The notes below the pieces were generated by a model. That model was not told the DNA's origin and did not search any database. It was given only the letters and a program-made list of their open reading frames with translations. From Lewinellaceae bacterium (lineage in GTDB: Bacteria; Bacteroidota; Bacteroidia; Chitinophagales; Saprospiraceae), in assembly GCA_020636375.1 (NCBI GenBank), contig JACJXZ010000002.1, forward strand, positions 744,001 to 808,000: 64,000 nt of DNA, read 5' to 3'. Shown here piece after piece: positions 54,009-63,775 of the stretch (position 1 is the stretch's first letter; every line of letters starts with the position of its first letter). The position numbers were made by a program, and so were the translations under genes.

Positions 54009-54068
54009 TTACCTGCATACTTCACCATAAAAAAGTAAAGCGTGGTTAATTTCAGACTTCAGGTTCAT
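54009..54068 (-). pseudogene. Remnant of a third immunity gene (19 codons)
   Basis: From ATG 54068 the frame encodes MNLKSEINHALLFYGEVCR then stop. The first 14 residues are identical to the start of the 146-aa protein encoded at 55069, and the next ones are similar (YEICR vs GEVCR). The identity includes 2 nt before the ATG. This looks like the 5' stump left when a homologous immunity gene was deleted. Confidence 0.8.
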
Positions 54069-54070
54069 AG
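54027..54070. repeat. 44-bp exact direct repeat, copy 1
   Basis: Identical over 44 bp to 55028-55071 in the same orientation, 1,001 bp apart. Each copy covers the first 14 codons of an immunity-type gene plus two upstream bases. Recombination between the two copies would remove the 171-aa-type gene and most of the 146-aa gene. Confidence 0.9.
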
Positions 54071-54107
54071 TTTTGATTTCCAGATCCTGCAAGTAATTCA
54101 ATTATTA

Positions 54108-54614
54108 CTATTCAGCTTTATTCATTATCCCATGTTTGATGAGAAGGTTATATAAAGTTGATGCCCTTTGAAGGATATCTTGATTTGTTGGCTCATACAC
54201 AACTTCGTTTAGATCATTTTTAAAATAATCCATATCTGCAGCTTCAAAATCACGTTGAAAACTTTTGATTAGCGGCATGAGCTTTTCCTTGACGATATCA
54301 TGCCATGCCGGATCAATAAGCACGAATATTTCATCTTCGCCGTACGGACAACTTTCCCGGTAGTTTCTCCATACATTCTCAAACTCTGCAAGCAAGTTAA
54401 AAGATTGTACACTAAGAATGTTGGCACCCCAGCTTTTATTTACAAGAGCAGCCAACTTGTATTCCATGTACAAATCTTCAAGTGCACAGGAATAGGCCAT
54501 TTTTTCCTGTTTGACAATTCTTGTCAAATAGTTGTAAATATCTAATAAAATTCTTTTTTCTTCTTCTGTATTCGAGTTGATTTGATCTAAAATATGTTCT
54601 GGTGTACCGTACAT
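54108..54614 (-). CDS. Putative immunity protein, paralogue of the upstream gene
   Basis: 168 aa from ATG 54614; a TTG at 54623 is the alternative. Acidic, all-helical, AT-rich protein with no recognised domain. Its C-terminal 50 residues align with those of the neighbouring 146-aa protein: LMPLIKSFQRDFEAADMDYF here versus QLPLLDSVEKDFLVRGIDYE there, then a shared E-x(4)-P-x(3)-DI-x(6)-LY-x(2)-L pattern. It starts 14 nt after that gene's stop. Small acidic paralogous proteins immediately downstream of a toxin-like gene are typical immunity genes; this function is inferred. Confidence 0.6.
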   Translation of the reverse strand: MYGTPEHILDQINSNTEEEKRILLDIYNYLTRIVKQEKMAYSCALEDLYMEYKLAALVNKSWGANILSVQSFNLLAEFENVWRNYRESCPYGEDEIFVLIDPAWHDIVKEKLMPLIKSFQRDFEAADMDYFKNDLNEVVYEPTNQDILQRASTLYNLLIKHGIMNKAE

Positions 54615-54628
54615 AGAATTCAATGAGT

Positions 54629-55069
54629 TTATCTGCCTGATTCATACTCATTTAATTTTTTATAAAGGTTATCGACAGATTTGATAATATCTTCATCCGA
54701 AGGCCTGTCAATTTCTTGCCTGGAACATTTTTCATAGTCAATGCCGCGCACTAAAAAATCTTTCTCCACGCTATCAAGCAAGGGTAATTGATATTGATCT
54801 AAAAGAACTTTATAAGATAAATCTATAAATTTAAGCGCCGGGCTGTTGGAATAAGAAACATTTTTATAATATTCCTGAAGTTGACAGTTAAGCCTATCGA
54901 ACAGTTCAACCGTTTCTGAGGAAAAAATCACGGAATCGCCATCTAGAATATAAGTAAAATCTTCCAGAATGGAAATAATAGTAGACTCATAGAATTCATT
55001 GAATCGCCTCAGCCTGCATATTTCATAATAAAAAAGTAAAGCGTGGTTAATTTCAGACTTCAGGTTCAT
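54629..55069 (-). CDS. Putative immunity protein downstream of toxin-like gene
   Basis: 146 aa, acidic and helical, no recognised domain. It begins 5 nt after the toxin-like gene's stop, so the two are surely co-transcribed. The AT content and Ile/Tyr/Lys-rich codon use contrast with the GC-rich pyrimidine genes on both sides, indicating recent transfer. Its first 14 codons are duplicated exactly at 54027-54070, and its C-terminal third is homologous to the next gene. Lack of a signal peptide fits a protein protecting the cytoplasm of the producer. Confidence 0.6.
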   Translation of the reverse strand: MNLKSEINHALLFYYEICRLRRFNEFYESTIISILEDFTYILDGDSVIFSSETVELFDRLNCQLQEYYKNVSYSNSPALKFIDLSYKVLLDQYQLPLLDSVEKDFLVRGIDYEKCSRQEIDRPSDEDIIKSVDNLYKKLNEYESGR

Positions 55070-55071
55070 AG
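55028..55071. repeat. 44-bp exact direct repeat, copy 2
   Basis: Second copy of the repeat at 54027-54070; it covers the start codon and first 14 codons of the 146-aa putative immunity gene. Confidence 0.9.
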
Positions 55072-55074
55072 CTT

Positions 55075-56028
55075 TTAATTGAAAAATTTATCTAAGAAAT
55101 CATCGGTGATAGCAGATAATGGTATATGCGTCAGCTCTTGGAAATTAGGGCTGTTGGGGTCAACAGGATTTCCGAATTCGTCGAGCCTGACTCCATTTTT
55201 AGTGACCCTTACATATGGAACTCGTTGGTTAGGCCAAGGAGATTTTGGTTTGCCATCCATGATTCTAAGATTATTGAAGTTGTCTTTCTTCCAGTACAAA
55301 CCTTGTTTATCAGCTAACTTCGACCCCGGCAAACCCTTCCAACTCTCCGGCATTTTACTAAGAACCCTCCGCCCTCCCACAGTCGAAAAAAGCTTGTTCC
55401 ACAAGGTAAACACCTTTTCCACTTTCCTCCAGGCATCCCTGATATTGTCGGCCTTCCTGATCACCTTAATCACTTCGTCCCCCGGCACTATGGCGCCAAC
55501 GATCCCAACACAACCCCAAAAATAGTGCCCGGCATGAAAATCATTATAAGCGCCAATCAAATCTCCTATCCCGGGCGTGAATTCCAGTAAAATTGGGAAC
55601 AGCTCTTCCTGAAACACCTCCATCGCCAGTTGCCATAAATAAGGATCGTCAGGATTTTCGCCCAGTTCATCCATGAAAGCTTCGTAAAGTATGGCGGCAG
55701 CAAGATAGACATCTTCTCCATATTGATCAATAAACGCTTCAAGGTCTACATTGGCCGCTGCGTAATCAGGGTAATGTGCAAGAAGATGTTCGTGTTTAAG
55801 CCTGGCATATTTCTCCAGCGCTGCTCTTTCAAAATCTTCACCGCTACAAGGGCTAATATTATGTATAGCCACAAGTTCTTTTTCGGGCGACAATTCAAGA
55901 TTATGGCCAAATAAACAAGGGTAGCTTGCCCCGCTTGCTGCAACAGCATAACCTATGAACACTGCCCAGAAAAAGCACCATCTTCCCGGCATTTTTTTAG
56001 TTTTTGGGATTTGAAGTTCGCTTTTCAT
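55075..56028 (-). CDS. Secreted polymorphic-toxin-like protein
   Basis: 317 aa; an in-frame ATG at 55992 is an alternative start. A hydrophobic N-terminal segment (WCFFWAVFIGYAVAASGA) is a probable Sec signal. Residues 45-150 are helical. Residues 155-205 (FTPGIGDLIGAYNDFHAGHY, then FWGCVGIVGAIVPGDEVIKV) match the pre-toxin linker style found before C-terminal toxin domains. The last ~85 residues form a compact basic module (YWKKDNFNNLRIMDGKPKSP, then NQRVPYVRV, then LTHIPLSAI) like short C-terminal modules I recall from Rhs/YD-repeat toxins; I cannot name the family or activity. His in HIPL and Arg in NLRIM are candidate active residues. Two putative immunity genes follow within 5 and 14 nt. 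Confidence applies to the toxin reading, not to the gene itself. Confidence 0.62.
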   Translation of the reverse strand: MKSELQIPKTKKMPGRWCFFWAVFIGYAVAASGASYPCLFGHNLELSPEKELVAIHNISPCSGEDFERAALEKYARLKHEHLLAHYPDYAAANVDLEAFIDQYGEDVYLAAAILYEAFMDELGENPDDPYLWQLAMEVFQEELFPILLEFTPGIGDLIGAYNDFHAGHYFWGCVGIVGAIVPGDEVIKVIRKADNIRDAWRKVEKVFTLWNKLFSTVGGRRVLSKMPESWKGLPGSKLADKQGLYWKKDNFNNLRIMDGKPKSPWPNQRVPYVRVTKNGVRLDEFGNPVDPNSPNFQELTHIPLSAITDDFLDKFFN

Positions 56029-56154
56029 TCATCTCTTATCTTAGAGCTTTTAGCGTCTCTGATAAACGCTGCCAGGCTTTCAAGCCACATGTTCTGCTAA
56101 GTTGAAATCCGTATACACAAATGCACAAATGAGGGCGCTCCGGCAAGTCCGGCA

Positions 56155-56270
56155 AAGGAATGAATGACTGGAGGAATGAATAAAATGGTGATGTATGTTA
56201 AATTGACATTCATTAATAAATACATGATGGTTTCTATTCATTCCATCATTCCTTCGTTCCATCATTCCTT
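56155..56270. repeat. GGAATGAA / TTCATTCC words in inverted orientation
   Basis: GGAATGAATGACTGGAGGAA (56157) and ATTCATTCCATCATTCCTTC (56236) are related to the 8-bp microsatellites at 53029 and 61208 and face each other, so the segment can fold back. It lies between the toxin-like gene and the dihydropyrimidinase gene. Confidence 0.6.
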
Positions 56271-56313
56271 ATCAGAAGTTTCCGGAGTGCCCTCACCAAC
56301 ACACACCTCCCCC

Positions 56314-57696
56314 CTACACCACCTTGCCCGCCTTCCCCCTCCTCACAAACTGCCCATACCCCTTCTTCACCTTCACCTCCCCCTTATCTATCGCCACTTC
56401 CCCCCGCAGGATCACCGTCTCGCACTTGCCCTGCACCTCCCAGCCTTCGTAGGCGGAGTAGTCGACATTCATATGATGATTAGATGCCGAAAGCTTATGC
56501 TGATGAAGCGGGTCGAAGATCACCAGGTCGGCATCAGAGCCGACGGCGATGCAGCCCTTCCGGGGATACATGCCGAAGATCTTCGCCGGGTTGGTGGCCG
56601 TCACCTCCACGTACTTATTGGGGCTGATGCGGCCCTTTTGTACGCCTTCTGACCAGAGCAGCTCCATGCGGTGCTCGATGGCGGGGTGGCCGTTGGGTAT
56701 TTTCGAAAAATCGTCCTTGCCCATCATCTTCTGCTCCCATTGGAAGGGGCAGTGGTCGGTGGCAACGACCTGCACCAGCCCCTGGTTCAGGCCGGCCCAG
56801 AGGGTTTCCTGGTCCTTCTTCTGGCGCAGGGGCGGGCTCATCACCCATTTGGCGCCTTCGGGGTTTTTCTCATACAGAGAAGCGTCGAGCAGCAGATACT
56901 GGATGCAGGTCTCGACGAACACCTTCTGGTTGCGATACGTGGCCTCCCGCACCTGGTTGAGCGCGCCCTCGCAGGTGAGGTGCACGATGTAGGCGGGCAC
57001 GCCGGTGTAGTGGGCCAGGTCCACAAACCGGCCCGACGCCTCCGCTTCGGTGACTTCCGGCTGCGACAGATAGTGGTAAAGGGGAGAGAGCTTGCCCTCC
57101 GCCCGGTGTTTGGCAATCAGGCCGTCGATCATGTCGCCGTTGGTGGCGTGCACGGTCACCATGCCGCCCCGTTCCCTGACCTCCTGCATCAGGCCCACCA
57201 TCTGCCCGTCGTCGATCATCAGGGCGCCCTTGTAGGCCATGAAGGTCTTGAAGGAAGTGATGCCTTCTTTTTCGATCAGCTGCCCCACCTCCTTGCGCGT
57301 GCTTTCGTTGAAATCCGTGACCGCCATGTGGAAGGAGTAGTCGCCGTAGCAGTTGCCGTCGGAGCGGCCCCGCCAGGCTTCCAGGGCGTGGTAGAGGGGT
57401 TTGCCCTGTGTTTGTAAAATAAAATCGATGACCATAGTGGTGCCGCCGTGCAGGGCCGCCAGCGTGCCGGTGGCATAGCTGTCGCTGGAAAAGGTGCCCA
57501 TGAAGGGCATATCCAGGTGCACATGGGGATCGATGCCGCCGGGAAAGACGATTTTGCCCGTAGCGTCGATGGTTTGGCTGGCGCGGACGTTCAGGCCCTT
57601 GCCTATGGCCTGGATGCGTTCGCCTTCGATGTAAATGTCGGCCTGGTAATCGTCGGAAGCGGTGATGACCCGCGCGTTTCTGATGAGGATGGACAT
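56314..57696 (-). CDS. hydA: Dihydropyrimidinase / D-hydantoinase
   Basis: 460 aa from ATG 57696 (MSILIRNARVITASDDYQAD); an in-frame start at 57780 is rejected because it overlaps the permease gene end without homology. Cyclic amidohydrolase metal ligands are present: GGIDPHVHLDMPFMG (about residue 57), the carbamylated-Lys region SFKTFMAYKGALM (about 150), VHATNGD (about 184), IVHLTCEGAL (about 240) and VATDHCPF (about 316). It opens dihydrouracil/dihydrothymine to N-carbamoyl-beta-alanine(-isobutyrate) and follows the permease gene by 80 nt. Product feeds the nitrilase-family enzyme at 53128. Confidence 0.95.
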   Translation of the reverse strand: MSILIRNARVITASDDYQADIYIEGERIQAIGKGLNVRASQTIDATGKIVFPGGIDPHVHLDMPFMGTFSSDSYATGTLAALHGGTTMVIDFILQTQGKPLYHALEAWRGRSDGNCYGDYSFHMAVTDFNESTRKEVGQLIEKEGITSFKTFMAYKGALMIDDGQMVGLMQEVRERGGMVTVHATNGDMIDGLIAKHRAEGKLSPLYHYLSQPEVTEAEASGRFVDLAHYTGVPAYIVHLTCEGALNQVREATYRNQKVFVETCIQYLLLDASLYEKNPEGAKWVMSPPLRQKKDQETLWAGLNQGLVQVVATDHCPFQWEQKMMGKDDFSKIPNGHPAIEHRMELLWSEGVQKGRISPNKYVEVTATNPAKIFGMYPRKGCIAVGSDADLVIFDPLHQHKLSASNHHMNVDYSAYEGWEVQGKCETVILRGEVAIDKGEVKVKKGYGQFVRRGKAGKVV

Positions 57697-57776
57697 AGTA
57701 TTCTGAAGGTTTCTTGTTTGTTGTCCGCCTAATTTAGGCGAAAATTTTATAAACTGCCAATGTAGCATATACTTAC

Positions 57777-59240
57777 TCACCTAAAAAACCTCACCAGCCC
57801 CCAATACAACCCAAAGGCCAGGAAAAAAGTAACGAACCACGCATACGAATACAGATCCATCCAGAATGTGCCGATGCTTTCCGCCGGAATGACATAAACC
57901 GTGGCCAGGAAACCGGGCAGCACCGGCAGCAGGCTCGCGCCGAAAGCGATCCATGCCCTTTGGTTCCATCCCTTGTAGATGCCCCCCAGCTTGAACAGCT
58001 GCGCCAGGTCCAGCTCCGTCTTCCGGATGACGTAATAATCGCAGATCATCACCCCGGCCAGGGCGCCCAGCAGGGCCGAATAGGCAATCAGCCAGACGAA
58101 GATGTACCCGTGCGGATCGGCCAGCAGCTTCCAGGGGAAGATCAGGATGCCGATAACGCCGGTGATGTACCCGCCCATCCGGAAGCTGATGCGGCTGGGC
58201 ATGATGTTGGCGATGCTGTTGGCCGGCGCCACCACGTTGGCGGCAATATTGGTGGACAGGGTGGCGATGGTCAGCCCGATCATGGACAGGGCGACCACCA
58301 GGGGAGATTCGAACCTGCCCAGCAGGACAACGGGATCCCAGATGGCCTCCCCGAAAATGATGACCGTCGCGCTGGTCACCGCTATGCCGATGAACGAGAA
58401 CAGCACCATGGTGCCGGGCAGGCCGATGGCCTGGCCCAGAATCTGGTCCTTCTGTGTTTTGGCGTAGCGGGTAAAATCGGGGATGTTGAGGCTAAGGGTG
58501 GCCCAGAAGCCGACCATGGCGGTGAGGCCGGGCCAGAAAATCTTCCAGAAATTCACGTCCGACCCTTTGGCCAGGAAGTAAGAAGCGTCCAGGATCTCGC
58601 TCATAGAACCCACCCGGAACCAGGCCCAGAACAGCAGGCCCAGCCCGATCAGCAGCAGGAAGGGCGCCGCCCAGTTTTCCAGCTGCTTGATCGACTCGAT
58701 GCCGCGGTAGATGATCCACATATTCATCGCCCAGAACAACAGGAAGCAAAAGAGCTGCCCCAGGTTGAGGCCGATGAAATCGCCCAGGTAGGGGCTGCTG
58801 GCCAGTCCCGGCCAGACGGTGAGCAGCAACTGGTAAATAGCCGCCCCGCCGATCCACGTCTGTATGCCAAACCAGCCGCAGGCGACCAGCCCCCGGAGCA
58901 GGGCCGCCAGCACCGCCCCGTCCACCCCGAAGTTCAGGCGCAGGAATACCGGCAGGGGGATGCCGTACTTGGTGCCTACGTGAGCGTTGAGGATCATGGG
59001 GATAAGCACAATGACGTTGCCCAGCAGGATGGTCAGCAGCGCCTGCCACCAGTTCATGCCCTGCTCGATCAGGCTGCTGGCCAGCATGTAGGTGGGAATG
59101 CACACGGCCATGCCCACCCAGATGGCGGCGATGTTCCATTGGTTCCAGGTGCGCTCCGCCGCCGGTACAGGGGCAAAGTCCTCGCTGTACAGAGGGGAGT
59201 CGCTCACGTCTTCGGTGAGCTCGACAATCTCTTCTTTCAT
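57777..59240 (-). CDS. NCS1-family nucleobase:cation symporter
   Basis: 487 aa with about twelve hydrophobic segments. NCS1 features: WNQWNIAAIWVGMAVCIPTY at the first helix, NAHVGTKYGIPLPVFLRLNF (about residue 88), WFGIQTWIGGAAIYQLL (about 122), and FWATLSLNIPDFTRYAKTQK (about 250). NCS1 proteins import uracil, hydantoins, allantoin or cytosine with Na+ or H+. The position directly upstream of dihydropyrimidinase, in the same direction, indicates uracil/thymine or dihydropyrimidine/hydantoin uptake. Confidence 0.93.
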   Translation of the reverse strand: MKEEIVELTEDVSDSPLYSEDFAPVPAAERTWNQWNIAAIWVGMAVCIPTYMLASSLIEQGMNWWQALLTILLGNVIVLIPMILNAHVGTKYGIPLPVFLRLNFGVDGAVLAALLRGLVACGWFGIQTWIGGAAIYQLLLTVWPGLASSPYLGDFIGLNLGQLFCFLLFWAMNMWIIYRGIESIKQLENWAAPFLLLIGLGLLFWAWFRVGSMSEILDASYFLAKGSDVNFWKIFWPGLTAMVGFWATLSLNIPDFTRYAKTQKDQILGQAIGLPGTMVLFSFIGIAVTSATVIIFGEAIWDPVVLLGRFESPLVVALSMIGLTIATLSTNIAANVVAPANSIANIMPSRISFRMGGYITGVIGILIFPWKLLADPHGYIFVWLIAYSALLGALAGVMICDYYVIRKTELDLAQLFKLGGIYKGWNQRAWIAFGASLLPVLPGFLATVYVIPAESIGTFWMDLYSYAWFVTFFLAFGLYWGLVRFFR

Positions 59241-59880
59241 GTGAGGCAGTTTATCTTTTTGGCTGACGTGATTTCCGGCCCGGGGGGAGCATGGAGGAAA
59301 TCACCTCAGCCAACATGGGCTTTGCTAGTGCTTTCGGCACTAAATAAAGGGGCAATAAACTTGCTCTTTTCCACCGCGCCTTCGTTGGCTCAAAGGGCTT
59401 CGTAGCTACGGCTACGATCCCTTCAAGCCGCCTTGGCCCGGCGGAAAATAGCGGCGTTTCTTATCACCCTTTACTTAATGCCGAAAGCACTAGTTCACCC
59501 CGCTTTCTATGGCTATTCTACTACGGGTTCAATTTTGAGATACGCACCCATCCAGGGATGGTCCTCACGCAGAGAAGCGCAGAGGTGCGGAATTCTCGAA
59601 CCATTGCGCCTCATATGTTTGAAAGACCGCAAGGAACGCGGAGGGCCACAGAGGAGGGTCTTGCAGCTCCGCTGCGCAGGCCGCATGCATGTACGCAAAG
59701 CTCCCGGAAACGCCTCACGGCATCTTCTCTCTGTGGTTCCCCGCGCCCCCTGCGGTTAAAAAAACAGGGAGCCTGCCTGCCTGGCCCAGTCGCCAGCCGG
59801 TCAGGCAGGCGCAGAGCGCCGCAGATAAAGGCAGCGTACCTCCGCGTGAAATTTCGCCTCGCGGGGGATGCAACTTGAAA
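59241..59880. other. 640-bp intergenic region: palindromic element and decayed CGCAGAG words
   Basis: 59325-59493 is a near-complete palindrome (listed separately). 59565-59850 contains degenerate words such as CACGCAGAGAAGCGCAGAGG, CCACAGAGG, CTCTGTGGTTCC and CGCAGAGCGCCGCAG, related to the words near 63180-63290 and 63540-63620. No gene is supported. Confidence 0.6.
59325..59493. repeat. 169-bp palindromic MITE-like element
   Basis: The terminal arms CTAGTGCTTTCGGCACTAAA (59325) and its counterpart ending at 59493 are complementary at 25 of 27 positions. Pairing continues inward through CTTTTCC.../...GGAAAA, CAAAGGGCTTCGTAGC / GCTACGATCCCTT, with a 4-nt loop (TACG) at the centre, so almost the whole element can form one hairpin. 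No coding capacity. A related half-element (GGCACTAAATAACGGGGCAG) lies at 62999. Confidence 0.85.
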
Positions 59881-61200
<1,320 letters not shown>

Positions 61201-61207
61201 GGGTAGT

Positions 61208-61279
61208 GGATGAATGAGTGGATGAATGAATGAATGAGTGAATGAGTGAATGAGTGAATGAGTGAATGAGTGAATGATT
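61208..61279. repeat. 8-bp microsatellite (GAATGAGT)n abutting the aminotransferase start codon
   Basis: Five perfect GAATGAGT units at 61232-61271, with GGATGAAT/GAATGAAT-type variants on both sides. The tract begins 8 nt upstream of the aminotransferase ATG on the - strand. Same design as the tract before preT. Confidence 0.85.
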
Positions 61280-61313
61280 GGGGTTCTTTGGCATTATGGA
61301 AACACTGCCAGGC

Positions 61314-61350
61314 CAACACTATGACAATATAACACTATGACAATATAACC
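61314..61350. repeat. Short tandem repeat ACTATGACAATATAAC x2
   Basis: Two adjacent copies of a 16-bp unit (ACTATGACAATATAAC) between the dehydrogenase and aminotransferase genes. Confidence 0.7.
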
Positions 61351-61373
61351 ATCCAGCCGACTCCCCTCCTACC

Positions 61374-62843
61374 CTACGTCGTCCAGTCCGTCCAGGCTTC
61401 CGGGTTCCACTTGGTGGTGGTCTTCTTCAGCTGGGTCCAGAACGGGATGGAGCTCTTGCCGGTGATGTCGCCCACGCCGAAACGCGATTCGTTCCAGCCG
61501 CCGAAGGGGAAGGGTTCCCGTGGCACGGGTACGCCGATATTGACCCCCACCATGCCGGCGCTGACCCGTTCGGCGACGTACTGCGCCATGCCGCCGTTCT
61601 CGGTGAAAACGGAGGAGGCGTTGCCGTAGTTGGAGCTGTTCTCAATGCGGATGGCCTCGTCGACGTCATCGGCGCGCAGGATGGCCAGCACCGGGCCGAA
61701 GACTTCTTCCCGGGCAATGGCCATATCCGGGGTGACGTAATCGATGACGGTAGGCCCGACGTAAAAGCCGCCTTCCTTTCCAGGCACGGTGGCGTTGCGG
61801 CCATCGACCAGCACTTTAGCGCCGGCGGCCTCGGCTTCGGCGATGTAGCGCCCGATTCGTTCCTTGGCTTCTTTGCTGATCACGGATCCCAGGTTTTTTC
61901 CCGGTATGATCTTTCGGGCCTCCTCGCAGATCTTTTGGACGATGTGGTCCGTTTTGCCCACTGCCACCATAGCTGAGGCGGCCATGCAGCGCTGCCCGGC
62001 GCAGCCCGACATGGATGCCGCTATGTTGGCGGCCGACATGGCCAGGTTGGCGTCCGGCAGGACGATGAGGTGGTTCTTGGCGCCGCCCAGGCACAGGGCG
62101 CGCTTGAGGCTGGAGGTGGCGCGGCGGTAGACGATGCTTGCCACGCGGGTAGAGCCGACGAAGGTCACGGCCTGTATCCCCGGATGGTCGCAGATCGCCT
62201 CGACGATCTCCTTGTCGCCGTTGACGATGTTGAAAACTCCGTCCGGAAGGCCGGCTTGCTTGAGCAAGGTTGCGATTTTCTGGGCGCTCAGCGGCACCTG
62301 CTCGGAAGGCTTCAGGATCATGCAGTTGCCCAGGGAGAGGGCGTTCGGGATCGTCCACAACGGCACCATGAACGGAAAGTTGAAAGGCGTGATGGAAGCC
62401 ACGACGCCCATGGGCACGTGCGACGTGCGGCATTCCACCCCCTTGCTCACCTCCTGCACCTCGTCGCTGATGATCTGGGGCAGGGAGCAGGCGAACTCCG
62501 ACAGTTCGATGCCTTTGAGGACTTCCGCCTCGGCCTCCTCCCGCGTCTTGCCGTTTTCGAGGTGGACCAGCTCCGTGAGCTCCGCTTTGTGCTCCTCCAG
62601 CAAGGCCCGGAACCGGAAGAACACCTGCACTCTTTCTTTGATGGTCAGGGCCGCCCAATCGCGGGCAGCGCGATGCGCGGCGGCCACCGCCTCGTCCAGG
62701 GCTTCTTTGTCGGATAAGGTAACGGAAGAAAGCGTGGCGCCATCCAGTGGGCTGATGACGGGCATCGCCCGACCGCCGTTTTGGCGGAACGCGCCGGCGA
62801 TGTAATTCCTGGCTTCGGGAAAAGATAGGGCGTGTATGCTCAT
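61374..62843 (-). CDS. mmsA: CoA-acylating (methyl)malonate-semialdehyde dehydrogenase
   Basis: 489 aa. ALDH fold with MMSDH-type features: PFNFPFMVPLWTIPNALSLG (about residue 150), GSTRVASIVYRRATSS, and the catalytic Cys block SGCAGQRCMAASAMVAVG (about 285). The MMSDH-specific tail VGVNIGVPVPREPFPFGGWN is near residue 440. It converts malonate semialdehyde to acetyl-CoA, or methylmalonate semialdehyde to propionyl-CoA, with CoA and NAD+. It is the first gene of the cluster in transcription order and would complete uracil/thymine breakdown. A candidate promoter lies 35-65 nt upstream. Confidence 0.94.
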   Translation of the reverse strand: MSIHALSFPEARNYIAGAFRQNGGRAMPVISPLDGATLSSVTLSDKEALDEAVAAAHRAARDWAALTIKERVQVFFRFRALLEEHKAELTELVHLENGKTREEAEAEVLKGIELSEFACSLPQIISDEVQEVSKGVECRTSHVPMGVVASITPFNFPFMVPLWTIPNALSLGNCMILKPSEQVPLSAQKIATLLKQAGLPDGVFNIVNGDKEIVEAICDHPGIQAVTFVGSTRVASIVYRRATSSLKRALCLGGAKNHLIVLPDANLAMSAANIAASMSGCAGQRCMAASAMVAVGKTDHIVQKICEEARKIIPGKNLGSVISKEAKERIGRYIAEAEAAGAKVLVDGRNATVPGKEGGFYVGPTVIDYVTPDMAIAREEVFGPVLAILRADDVDEAIRIENSSNYGNASSVFTENGGMAQYVAERVSAGMVGVNIGVPVPREPFPFGGWNESRFGVGDITGKSSIPFWTQLKKTTTKWNPEAWTDWTT

Positions 62844-62877
62844 TGCTTTGGTGGTTTTAAGTTTGGCAGGGAACCAC

Positions 62878-62908
62878 TAAATATAAGAGCTTTGTGCCAA
62901 TGAAACAA
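62878..62908 (-). promoter_or_regulatory. Candidate promoter of the pyrimidine catabolic cluster
   Basis: On the - strand TTG (62908-62906) and TATATTTA (62885-62878) are separated by 20 nt, one base off the Bacteroidota consensus and with the same spacing as the promoter at 19550-19580. It would give a leader of about 30 nt before the mmsA-like start at 62843. Confidence 0.5.
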
Positions 62909-63370
62909 TCGGAGGGCAGAAAGACTTGCCAAGTTTTTCTGCCTGGTTGTTTGCCGACAAGCTTGTGCGGGCTGACGACGGGCTAGACTAGTCCTGTTGG
63001 CACTAAATAACGGGGCAGTTGTTTTCCCGCCGGGAACAACATTCAGTTGTTGGTTGTTAGCTGGCAATCAACGGCTTAGAGACCATGGGTGGGCAATAAC
63101 CATACTGCTGGACATTTTTTGGACACAGAGTACGCCGACCTGCCCGCCTGCCTACCTGGCAGTAATGGCAGGCAGGCTGTGCCGCAGGCCGGCAGGGAAG
63201 ACAAGAGCCACACAGAGGCTTGATTATCAACGGAAAAATTTTGCGCACCTCTGTGTTGGACTCTGTGCGCTCTGTGTCCAAAACCATTTTGTCCAACTGA
63301 TATACTTCAATTTCCCGTTTTTCGACATTGATCATCCAATATTCCGGTATTTGCCCCCAGCACAAACAGA

Positions 63371-63500
63371 CAGGTTTGACCGGTTTGGGGGGCAACCAGG
63401 TTTGGGGGGACAGGATTGACAAGATTAACAGGTTTGGGGGGCGGACAGGTTTGGGGGACAGGTTTGGGGGACAGGTTTGACAGGATTAACAGGTTTGGGA
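63371..63500. repeat. Array of ACAGGTTTGGGGG and ACAGGATTGAC words
   Basis: At least six copies of CAGGTTTG or GGTTTGGGG-type words interleaved with ACAGGATTGACAAGATTAAC, the reverse complement of the ATCCTGT words at 63690-64000. The orientation switches from reverse here to forward there. Confidence 0.75.
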
Positions 63501-63775
63501 GCGAGGGACTGTTCAAAACGCTGTGCCTTTTGTTTAAACCGCAGAGGCCGCGGAGACACGCAGAGAGGTCACAAAGTATTCGCTGTCAAGCGAATACTCT
63601 GCGGTTCTCAGTACCTCTGCGGTTCAAAACTTGCGGGCGGACACACATTTCTGAACAATCTCGGGAGCGACCCTTCTTCTGCTGTCAAAGCCAACAAAAT
63701 CCTGTCCATCCTGTTAATCCTGTCTAACAAAAACCAATTGGCCCAGGCCTGTATATCCTGTCTGCCCGTCACGGC

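Noticed and set aside
57960..59405. 481-codon open frame on the + strand
   Set aside because: Antisense to the NCS1 permease, which has clear family motifs; translation is His/Gln/Pro-rich low complexity.
62997..63422. Frames of 120-140 codons at the right end
   Set aside because: They run through word repeats and palindromes and have no protein-like pattern.
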